Source: a virus. From it: 23,895 nucleotides of DNA. Shown here piece by piece: positions 18,283-23,895 of the stretch. A program made the position numbers and the translations under genes. How positions within the stretch are numbered: position 1 is the stretch's first letter; the number at the start of each line of letters is the position of its first letter. Location: IMG/VR virus record IMGVR_UViG_3300009086_000103, positions 1 through 23,895 of that record. One strand, given 5' to 3'. The notes below the pieces were generated by a model. That model saw nothing but the letters and a program-made list of their open reading frames with translations, made no database searches and was not told where the DNA came from.

Positions 18283-18485
18283 TACTCATCATCCTCTTCT
18301 TCGTCAAGGTCTTCATCAAAATCTTCTTCGATTTCAACTTCTTCTACTTCGACTTCTTCAACTTCTTCAACTGGTGAAGAGTTTGGATTTACTTCCAAAA
18401 TTTCTTGAAGTGTTTCTTGAGACTCTTCCCAAGTTACAACTTTCTTTTGGATAGGTGATCCATTTGCGCCCATACGTTCAGCCAT
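18282..18485 (-). CDS. Small very acidic protein, 67 aa
   Basis: The first 30 residues are ordinary (MAERMGANGSPIQKKVVTWE). Residues 40-67 are almost pure Glu/Asp with Val spacing (VEEVEEVEVEEVEIEEDFDE). It has a perfect AAGGAG before ATG 18485. Such tails are disordered and often bind basic partners. It may be a chaperone-like or scaffold component of virion assembly, but no family is recognised. Confidence 0.7.
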   Translation of the reverse strand: MAERMGANGSPIQKKVVTWEESQETLQEILEVNPNSSPVEEVEEVEVEEVEIEEDFDEDLDEEEDDE

Positions 18486-18495
18486 GATTATCTCC

Positions 18496-18948
18496 TTATG
18501 CTAATGTACAACCCACATGAGATAGAACAACCCAATTACTATTTGTAAACAAACATGTAACCGTGTCACCTACGTCATTTAGGGTAATAGTTGAATATCC
18601 AGCAAGTGCAGCGGGAGTAATAACAGAGTCACCACCATCAGCAATCATTGTGATGATTTTGATTTGTCCGTTAGTTCCGTTTGCCATTGAACCAGCATGT
18701 GCGCCACCAGCAGTCGTTGTATCAACGTGCGTGATAGAAGTTGCAACAGAAATTGCTTCTGTAGTTGTGTCACATGTATGTACTGCATCGTCCAATGCAA
18801 TGTATGTTGGAATGTTATTAAAAAAGTTAGCAACTGTAAGTTTCTTATTTACAGGGTTGCCACTTGGGTCATCAATAACGTGTAATAGATCTTCAGCGGC
18901 AATGCCTGCTCCAAGATCCGCTAGTGCAGTAATTTTTTTATCTGCCAT
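18496..18948 (-). CDS. Virion structural-type protein, 150 aa
   Basis: The N-terminal segment ([13 protein letters not shown], then [20 protein letters not shown] and [11 protein letters not shown]) is a module seen at the start of many marine phage fibre and decoration proteins. The rest is Thr/Gly/Ala-rich and beta ([50 protein letters not shown]), as expected for a capsid-surface or fibre-associated protein. AAGGAG precedes ATG 18948. Exact location on the particle is unknown. Confidence 0.75.
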   Translation of the reverse strand: MADKKITALADLGAGIAAEDLLHVIDDPSGNPVNKKLTVANFFNNIPTYIALDDAVHTCDTTTEAISVATSITHVDTTTAGGAHAGSMANGTNGQIKIITMIADGGDSVITPAALAGYSTITLNDVGDTVTCLFTNSNWVVLSHVGCTLA

Positions 18949-18975
18949 TTCTTTTCTCCTTAATTGTTAAAACCC

Positions 18976-19233
18976 TCAACTCAATACCTCCGTTACGGCG
19001 GCATTATTGTCTTGCGAGGGAATGCTACTGTCGGGACTCGACTCACTTAATAGGTTTAGAAAGACATCACATTGTTGGATTGCGCCTTGTATGGCATTAC
19101 CCTGTGAAGTTAACTGCACCTTCATCTTATCTAGGTCATTGAGACGATCTTGAACTTTATCAAGATCGCCTTTCAGAACCAATTTTGTATTTTCAATTTC
19201 ACTAACACTCAGTGTCTTTTCATTATTTTTCAT
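18976..19233 (-). CDS. Small coiled-coil protein, 85 aa
   Basis: Residues 10-60 form a helical coiled coil (ENTKLVLKGDLDKVQDRLND, LDKMKVQLTSQGNAIQGAIQ). A QQCDVFLNLL segment and a Ser/Asp/Asn-rich tail follow. Proteins with the same I-Q-G-A-I-x-Q ending of the coil occur in T4-like cyanophage structural clusters. AGAGG precedes ATG 19233. Function is unknown. Confidence 0.7.
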   Translation of the reverse strand: MKNNEKTLSVSEIENTKLVLKGDLDKVQDRLNDLDKMKVQLTSQGNAIQGAIQQCDVFLNLLSESSPDSSIPSQDNNAAVTEVLS

Positions 19234-19255
19234 AATATCCTCTTCTTTATACTAC

Positions 19256-19798
19256 TTAGGCAACCGCTGTCATCGTGGCTGTACCAGCAACAACTGCAAC
19301 ACCAGAGTTAACTGTTGTACCAGTATCTTTGATTGATCCACCAGCAAGTGCAATGTTCTGTACAGCAATTGACAATACGTCATCAGCAGATACAGTAGAA
19401 CCGGCTGCACCGATTGTATGTCTGAATACAAGTTTGTTAGTACCTGTACCAGATTGATACGTTGCACTCAACGAAGCAGCAGAACCGCCACCAGCTTGTG
19501 AGTTAGTAATTGCGATTGTTGGTGAACCTGTTACAGTTACCTTCTCATTGAAAGTAAGTCTAACATCAATGTTACCACCAGCACTTACATCAAATGCTGC
19601 ACCAACGAATGCCGATTTATTAATGTCTGCACCAGCAATTGCTGTTGCAAGTCCACCGATTGAACAAATTACTTCTTCAAGTCCTTTGCCATTTAGTTGT
19701 ACCCAACCTTTTGATGTTGCGTATACGTCTTCTTTTTGAGCTGCAGTAAGCCACTTTGGTTTCGCTTCATCTGCATCTGTGTTTCCCCATAGGGCCAT
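19256..19798 (-). CDS. Virion structural-type protein with Ig-like/SwmB-like domain, 180 aa
   Basis: The start MALWGNTDADEAKPKWL is typical of a family of virion proteins in T4-like marine phages. Residues about 60-180 form a Gly/Ala/Thr-rich beta domain with FVGAAFDVSAGGNIDVRLTF, EKVTVTGSPTIAITNS and TGTNKLVFRHTI, resembling SwmB-like or other Ig-fold repeats of secreted bacterial proteins. Such add-on domains on phage capsids are thought to bind host or particle surfaces. AAGGAG precedes ATG 19798. A late-promoter box lies about 33 nt upstream. Confidence 0.78.
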   Translation of the reverse strand: MALWGNTDADEAKPKWLTAAQKEDVYATSKGWVQLNGKGLEEVICSIGGLATAIAGADINKSAFVGAAFDVSAGGNIDVRLTFNEKVTVTGSPTIAITNSQAGGGSAASLSATYQSGTGTNKLVFRHTIGAAGSTVSADDVLSIAVQNIALAGGSIKDTGTTVNSGVAVVAGTATMTAVA

Positions 19799-19830
19799 AG
19801 TCTTTCTCCTTAATTAAGATTTTACTCTTT

Positions 19831-19838
19831 TATTTATC
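19831..19838 (-). promoter_or_regulatory. Late-type promoter box GATAAATA before the 19256-19798 gene
   Basis: This matches NATAAATA, the form described for late promoters in T4-like cyanophages. It ends about 33 bp upstream of the start of a virion-type gene, overlapping the stop of the nucleotidase gene. The 35-nt gap here is one of the few in the structural block. Confidence 0.55.
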
Positions 19839-20346
19839 TAAATCCATTTCTCTTCAGCTGAGAAATAGTGTTGTTGGGGGATGTATGATGAATCCCAATA
19901 CCACCAGCGGACTCCCATTCCTTGATATTTTTGATATAATCATCAATCAAGATGTTAGGTTTCCCACCAGTTGTGGCATATTTTTCTTTATCTGCTCTCT
20001 TTACTAGATGTACTTTACCAGTAGGTTTAGCATTCTTCGCTAACCACGCCTTCTTGCCAGGCCTACTGTTTCCATCGTTACTTGAGTATGCAGATAAAAT
20101 ATTCGCTTTATATCTGTTAATAAATTTCCACATCTTGTCTGCGCCAGGCATCCAAGGAAGAGTGTGCCAAAAATCTTTCTTTGCACGAATCTCTTCCCAA
20201 CGTGTCTCTTTCTCAACAGTATCAAACTTCTTACCAGTGAGTTTCTTATACCCACCAAGTAAATCTACGATAACCATATCCATGTCACAGTAAATTTGTG
20301 GTAGCTCTTCTTCATTAATTTTTGTGAGTTCCACAAGACTTTTCAT
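19834..20346 (-). CDS. HAD-superfamily 5'(3')-deoxyribonucleotidase-like protein, 170 aa
   Basis: The catalytic motif I is IYCDMDMVIVD (Asp21, Asp23), a variant of the usual DxDGVLxD with Met instead of Gly. Motif II is probably ILSAYSSND (Ser85). Lys101 or Lys117 could be the conserved lysine. Motif III is PNILIDDYIKN (Asp135, Asp136). The pattern and length fit the NT5C-type nucleotidases that dephosphorylate deoxynucleoside monophosphates. The gene lies within the virion block rather than beside nrdA/nrdB, though similar genes in related phages occupy such places. ATG 20346 follows AAAGGGC, overlapping the previous gene's end. Substrate is inferred from family resemblance only. Confidence 0.78.
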   Translation of the reverse strand: MKSLVELTKINEEELPQIYCDMDMVIVDLLGGYKKLTGKKFDTVEKETRWEEIRAKKDFWHTLPWMPGADKMWKFINRYKANILSAYSSNDGNSRPGKKAWLAKNAKPTGKVHLVKRADKEKYATTGGKPNILIDDYIKNIKEWESAGGIGIHHTSPNNTISQLKRNGFR

Positions 20347-20348
20347 CT

Positions 20349-20936
20349 TTAGCCCTTTTCTTTAACTGCAACTTCTACTTTTGACATAGGTTTCCCTGTC
20401 ATAGTAGTGTCACCCTTAGAATCTTTAGATGGTTTCTCATCTTCATCTTCTTCTTCAGTCTTAGCGTCTGCTTTCTTTGCTGCCGCTTCCCACATTGAAC
20501 GAACAGCATCAGCGACTGTATCTTCTTTCATAGACTTAGAAACTGCCTTGCGTCTTTTGTGCAAGAACTTATCTGAAGAATCAACATCACCATCATTGTC
20601 GATATCTTTGTCTTTACGGTCAGCAAACTTCTTCTTTACTGCTTTAGGTTGAACTGCGTCCAAACCTTCACCGTCATCAGACTTGTCGTTCTTATTAGTT
20701 TCAGTTTTCAATGCTTCTTCAACATCGTATTCCTTACCACCAATAGTAAAGGTTTTGTCACCCTTTTCTTTTGCCATCTTTGCAGCATGGATGTAGTTAT
20801 TCTCATCCTTTTCGTCTTTGGGTTTCTCACCCTTTTCTTTTTTAGAGATAGCGATTGCAGCTTGTTGAGCAGGGGAAACTGCCTCAAGCACAGCCTGTTC
20901 TAGACTACCTTCTTTTGTTTTAAGATACTTGGGCAT
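20349..20936 (-). CDS. Structural-cluster protein with EF-hand/dockerin-like calcium loop, 195 aa
   Basis: Residues 111-122 (DIDNDGDVDSSD) form a near-perfect calcium-binding loop of the EF-hand/dockerin type. It follows basic KKKFADRKDK and precedes KFLHKRRK. The remainder is Lys/Glu/Asp-rich and probably disordered. Loops of this kind recur in structural proteins of T4-like marine phages. ATG 20936 has AGGAG upstream, overlapping the end of the preceding gene; an earlier in-frame ATG at 20954 lies within it. The likely role is in virion assembly with calcium, but the partner is unknown. Confidence 0.75.
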   Translation of the reverse strand: MPKYLKTKEGSLEQAVLEAVSPAQQAAIAISKKEKGEKPKDEKDENNYIHAAKMAKEKGDKTFTIGGKEYDVEEALKTETNKNDKSDDGEGLDAVQPKAVKKKFADRKDKDIDNDGDVDSSDKFLHKRRKAVSKSMKEDTVADAVRSMWEAAAKKADAKTEEEDEDEKPSKDSKGDTTMTGKPMSKVEVAVKEKG

Positions 20937-20937
20937 A

Positions 20938-22434
20938 TTATTTCTCCTGTGCATTCATCTTGTTAATAGTTTCTTGCGCCTTTGCGATTTGCAATTGCAA
21001 TTGTGCGATACGAGTTTTCTTCTTATCGTCTCTACCCTTTTCTACTTCTTTTGCAGAATCAGGTTTGTTTGGTTCTTCTGCTTCTTCCTTCTTCCAAGGA
21101 AATTTACTTAGAGTTACTTTCTCTTTACCTTTCTTGGAAGAGGCAGCTGACTTTGCGAGTTTCTTTGCAAGGTCTGCCTTTTTGTTTTCAGAAACTTCTT
21201 CTTCTGGTTTATCATGTGTATAACCCATCTTCTTCATTTTAAGATGGTCATCCATAGTATTCGCCTTATAACCTTTACCAGTTTTAGGGTCGTACATCAT
21301 GTGTGGTTCAAAGTCTTCTTTAATATCTACTGGTGATACTGCCATATCTCCCATAGCCATTGTAACCTTTTCGTCTCTCTTATACAAGTATCTTTTTGCA
21401 CTTGTAGGACTATCTTTTCTTGCCATGGTAATCTTTTCTACTCTACCTTTGTTTACCATGTTCTTAGACTTGACAATATACTCAATAAAATCTTTACCCT
21501 TCTCTAATGTAGAGTCGTGTTTAATTTTAACAGTAGAACCCTTCTTTAATTTGTCAAAGACTTTTAGTAGTTTAGGGTCATTCATCTTCATCCCTTCAAC
21601 TAAAGCATCTGGGATTTCACCTTCAACTTCTTCTTTGTACATATTAAGTTCATATGATTTACCAGTGTTGTATACTTGTACTTGGATACCCTTCTTACTT
21701 CCTTTTGCTTTTAGTCTGTAAGTGTTTGTTTTGCCTGTCTTTGGTTTTGCTGGGCCTGTTGCAACCTTATCATCAATCTCTTCTGGGTCGATTTCCATAC
21801 CAAACTTCTTTTTAGCAAATGCATATGAATGTTGCATTGCGCCAGAGAATGTTTTGTGGTACAAGTCGTAACCTGTAGATGATTTTGCTTCTTGCATCAT
21901 ACGTCCATTCTTGTACATACCATGCTTCTTTAGAATCTGTATCACTCCATCACGAGGGTCAGTATCCATATCTGAAACAAACTTCTTCATTAACATGAAT
22001 GCTTTGTCTTGTACTGATTTTGATGAGTTCTTACCAATAACACGAACATATGCGGCAACCTTCTGAAAGTCAGTCTTATCAATACCACCACTTTTCTTAG
22101 CGTAGTCTTCTAAGGATTTAGATGCAGCATCAAAATTAATTGCTTCTTCGATTGATTCTTGACCTGGCACACTTTCTTGCGGCATTTCTGATACTTCTTG
22201 CACACTTTCTTGCGGTTCAGTATCTTCATTCTGTCTTTTAAGAACTGCGGCGACTTGTTTATGATCAGACAACCCCTTCTTAATCTTTTCAATAGCAGTA
22301 ACAGCACCTGACATATTACCACCAGCATATCTTTTATCTGATGCAATACCGATTGCCATCTTGATTTGTTTTGGAGAATACCCTTCACGAACTTCGGAAA
22401 GAGCTTCCATCATTGTTTTTCCATATCTTGTCAT
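20938..22434 (-). CDS. Large modular virion structural-type protein, 498 aa
   Basis: This begins MTRYGKTMMEALSEVREG with a helical domain, then a Gln/Glu/Ser repeat (PQESVQEVSE and PQESVPGQES). Residues about 300-373 carry a module (STVKIKHDSTLEKGKDFIEY, ARKDSPTSAKRYLYKR, TMAMGDMAVSPVDIKED) that I recall from several structural proteins of T4-like marine phages. The last 80 residues are Lys/Glu-rich and end in a coiled coil. No enzyme motif is seen. The upstream frame of about 47 codons is discarded because ATG 22434 follows GGGAAAAG and lies 1 nt past the preceding stop. Its place on the particle is unknown. Confidence 0.75.
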   Translation of the reverse strand: MTRYGKTMMEALSEVREGYSPKQIKMAIGIASDKRYAGGNMSGAVTAIEKIKKGLSDHKQVAAVLKRQNEDTEPQESVQEVSEMPQESVPGQESIEEAINFDAASKSLEDYAKKSGGIDKTDFQKVAAYVRVIGKNSSKSVQDKAFMLMKKFVSDMDTDPRDGVIQILKKHGMYKNGRMMQEAKSSTGYDLYHKTFSGAMQHSYAFAKKKFGMEIDPEEIDDKVATGPAKPKTGKTNTYRLKAKGSKKGIQVQVYNTGKSYELNMYKEEVEGEIPDALVEGMKMNDPKLLKVFDKLKKGSTVKIKHDSTLEKGKDFIEYIVKSKNMVNKGRVEKITMARKDSPTSAKRYLYKRDEKVTMAMGDMAVSPVDIKEDFEPHMMYDPKTGKGYKANTMDDHLKMKKMGYTHDKPEEEVSENKKADLAKKLAKSAASSKKGKEKVTLSKFPWKKEEAEEPNKPDSAKEVEKGRDDKKKTRIAQLQLQIAKAQETINKMNAQEK

Positions 22435-22435
22435 T

Positions 22436-22702
22436 TTACTTTTCCCAAATTTGTATTTGTAAAGAGTCATCACCTTTAATAATTCGATGATACTCCATTG
22501 CGTTAATATTGTAGAGTTCGCCCTTAACCAACTCCACTGGAAGTTCATTGTCCATTTGAAGTTGCCAACCGACACCCTCTAGGATTTTAATCTCCCTATC
22601 ATTCTCATCACGATGCCAGACTAGTTCCTCTTCATCTACATGTTCAGAAAAGGTTCTAAGTTTGTATCCTTTCTCTAGTATGTCCTCATAAGGATCTACC
22701 AA
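22436..22702 (-). CDS. Small cupin-like protein with TTG start, 88 aa
   Basis: This protein (DPYEDILEKGYKLRTFSEHV, then LVWHRDENDREIKILEG and GELYNINAMEYHRIIKG) has the two-motif layout of a small cupin: a first histidine/acid motif (His30, Asp32), Gly turns, and a second histidine in EYHR. It may bind a metal or small ligand, but the usual second histidine of motif 1 is an aspartate. An in-frame stop lies 9 nt before the start, and no ATG precedes the conserved region. Translation must therefore start at TTG 22702, which overlaps the upstream gene by 7 nt and has a GGGGG tract upstream. Similar proteins occur in cyanophages. Confidence 0.75.
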   Translation of the reverse strand: MVDPYEDILEKGYKLRTFSEHVDEEELVWHRDENDREIKILEGVGWQLQMDNELPVELVKGELYNINAMEYHRIIKGDDSLQIQIWEK

Positions 22703-23895
22703 AAGAAATTACCCCCACCACTCAATCCAAGTTGTTTTGCATATCTTGGCAAATTACATGCCCAATATCCTGCCTTGGTTTTGTCTTTCTTGTTTGCACA
22801 ATCATGTCTTGCAGCAAACGATTTTCTTGCCTCTGGGTCATTCAACTTAACTTTAAGTCCACTTGTGTCTCCCCAAGAAACCTTCTTAATATTACCAGAT
22901 GATGGGTCTTTTACATACACATAGTACTTCTTAGAACCACCAGACTTAGGTTTATTTAAGTCAACATCTTTACCTTGATACTCAGATTCCATCATAGGAC
23001 AATCTAAAGGTACATTCTCTCCCTCATAAATTGCATACTTACCAATGTCACCTTCCATCAAGTCCCTGTTGAACCCTGTAGGATTAAACTCACCAGCCCT
23101 ATACTCAACTCTCTTCTCTTGAAAATATTCGTAGTACTTCTCAGAACCTACACGATATACGTTTGATTCTATTAGACTAGCAGTCTTACATTCTTGACAA
23201 CAATCTTCTGTGCCACAATGCGAATGTTCTTTGAACGATAGTACTGGTTGGAAAGGAGTCATTTTCTGTCTTTCTTTTCTTTGTGCATCAGTTCCGATTT
23301 CACGAGAATCTTCTGCTTCTTCTTTCTGTCCTTTGGCTTGTTTCCACAAGTCTGCATCACCAGTAGTTCTAGTTTTACCACCTGTGATAAAAGAGTTGAC
23401 TCTAGCAAACGCCCACTGTTGTGGTGTTGTGCCAGGGCGGTGTCCTGTCTTCCACGCCGCCATACCTCTGTCGTATACTTTCTTTAAGATGCCGTATGAG
23501 ATACCAGACTTATCTGCTTTCGTAACAAGTCCTTCAATCTTCTCATCCAATAAAATGATTTCAACTTCAGGCGGGTAATCGTACCCCTCTTTAGGAACAC
23601 AGTTAGGAACTTCCTTACCGTTCTTCATCTTAACGCCAACTTGTTTATGAGTGTCCCAACATGGGTCGTCCTCACCAAACATTTGTTTAAACTTCTTAGT
23701 GTGTTTAGATGGTTTAGTATCTGCACCCTTATCGCCAGGCGCAGGCCCATCTTTTGCTTTTGCAAAGTGTGCCGCACGTTTCTTCTTAGTTGCAACAGAC
23801 ATCTCATCACCATCAGCATCTTTTGCATAATACTTTGCTGGTTCTGAACCTTTTCTGTCTTTAATATCTTTATCTTGTTTTACTTCGTACAACCA
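22696..23895 (-). CDS. Large virion structural-type protein, 5' end outside window
   Basis: The frame is open to the window edge, so the N-terminus is missing; at least 399 codons are present. Visible modules, numbered from the TTG at 23892: CWDTHKQVGVKMKNGKEVPN (78-97), of a type frequent in T4-like structural proteins; LVTKADKSGISYGILKKVYD, then GMAAWKTGHRPGTTPQQWAF (122-162), resembling DUF5824; a cysteine-rich patch HCGTEDCCQEC (225-235), possibly metal-binding; and a C-terminal module YYVYVKDPSSGNIKKVSWGD, EARKSFAARHDC and GYWACNLPRYAK (323-386). It ends GGGNFFW. The module mix suggests a particle component; the exact role is unknown. Confidence 0.78.
   Translation of the reverse strand, partial: WLYEVKQDKDIKDRKGSEPAKYYAKDADGDEMSVATKKKRAAHFAKAKDGPAPGDKGADTKPSKHTKKFKQMFGEDDPCWDTHKQVGVKMKNGKEVPNCVPKEGYDYPPEVEIILLDEKIEGLVTKADKSGISYGILKKVYDRGMAAWKTGHRPGTTPQQWAFARVNSFITGGKTRTTGDADLWKQAKGQKEEAEDSREIGTDAQRKERQKMTPFQPVLSFKEHSHCGTEDCCQECKTASLIESNVYRVGSEKYYEYFQEKRVEYRAGEFNPTGFNRDLMEGDIGKYAIYEGENVPLDCPMMESEYQGKDVDLNKPKSGGSKKYYVYVKDPSSGNIKKVSWGDTSGLKVKLNDPEARKSFAARHDCANKKDKTKAGYWACNLPRYAKQLGLSGGGNFFW

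Noticed and set aside
22150-22215. Short direct repeat (cacactttcttgcgg) in the structural gene
   Set aside because: It encodes the PQESV repeat of the protein; no CRISPR-like or mobile-element structure is present.
22435-22575. 47-residue N-terminal extension of the 498-aa structural protein
   Set aside because: It is the reverse-frame reading of the cupin-like gene; ATG 22434 has a ribosome site and the correct spacing.
1-23895. CRISPR array, insertion sequence or integrase
   Set aside because: No regularly spaced repeats, transposase or integrase motifs, or att-like repeats were found.

Overview
The window reads as part of a T4-like marine myovirus genome that infects a Gram-negative host, most likely an alphaproteobacterium. 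Evidence for a T4-like phage: RNase H, a gp61-type primase, a class Ia ribonucleotide reductase pair, a block of virion and hypothetical genes of the kind seen in marine T4-like phages, and TATAAATA-type late-promoter boxes. Evidence for an alphaproteobacterial host is weaker: a DUF1127 protein and a phage-encoded ribosomal protein bS21. No photosynthesis gene is present. All genes lie on the minus strand, so transcription runs from base 23895 towards base 1. The DNA is AT-rich and tightly packed, with many TAATG or ATGA stop/start overlaps.

Layout in the direction of transcription. (1) 23.9-16.0 kb: virion-associated and hypothetical genes, including two large modular proteins, a cupin-like protein, an EF-hand protein, a HAD-type nucleotidase, and small acidic or coiled-coil proteins. 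(2) 15.96-13.4 kb: a membrane/lysis-type cassette with two small membrane proteins, an overlapping i-spanin/o-spanin pair, a class 3 lipase, and two more membrane-anchored proteins. (3) 13.4-9.1 kb: nucleotide and DNA metabolism, with primase, nrdA, a glutaredoxin-NrdB fusion, a small zinc-ribbon protein and a GIY-YIG-like protein. (4) 8.6-2.6 kb: an accessory early region of very small genes, five tRNA genes, bS21 and a secreted glycine-zipper protein. Repeated strong sigma70 promoter cassettes break this region into short units. (5) 2.57-0.08 kb: RNase H, a conserved hypothetical protein, a GH19 endolysin with a peptidoglycan-binding domain, and a small unknown gene ending at a strong terminator.

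The clearest non-textbook features are these. A 56-bp early-promoter cassette occurs three times, and a fourth is cut by the left window edge. A 72-bp terminator-plus-promoter unit is duplicated at the left edge and near 7.7 kb. Three adjacent tiny genes all carry a C-x2-C-D signature next to a hydrophobic stretch. The primase promoter would give an almost leaderless mRNA. A lipase gene overlaps the o-spanin gene. Functional assignments come from motif reading only; no database search was possible.
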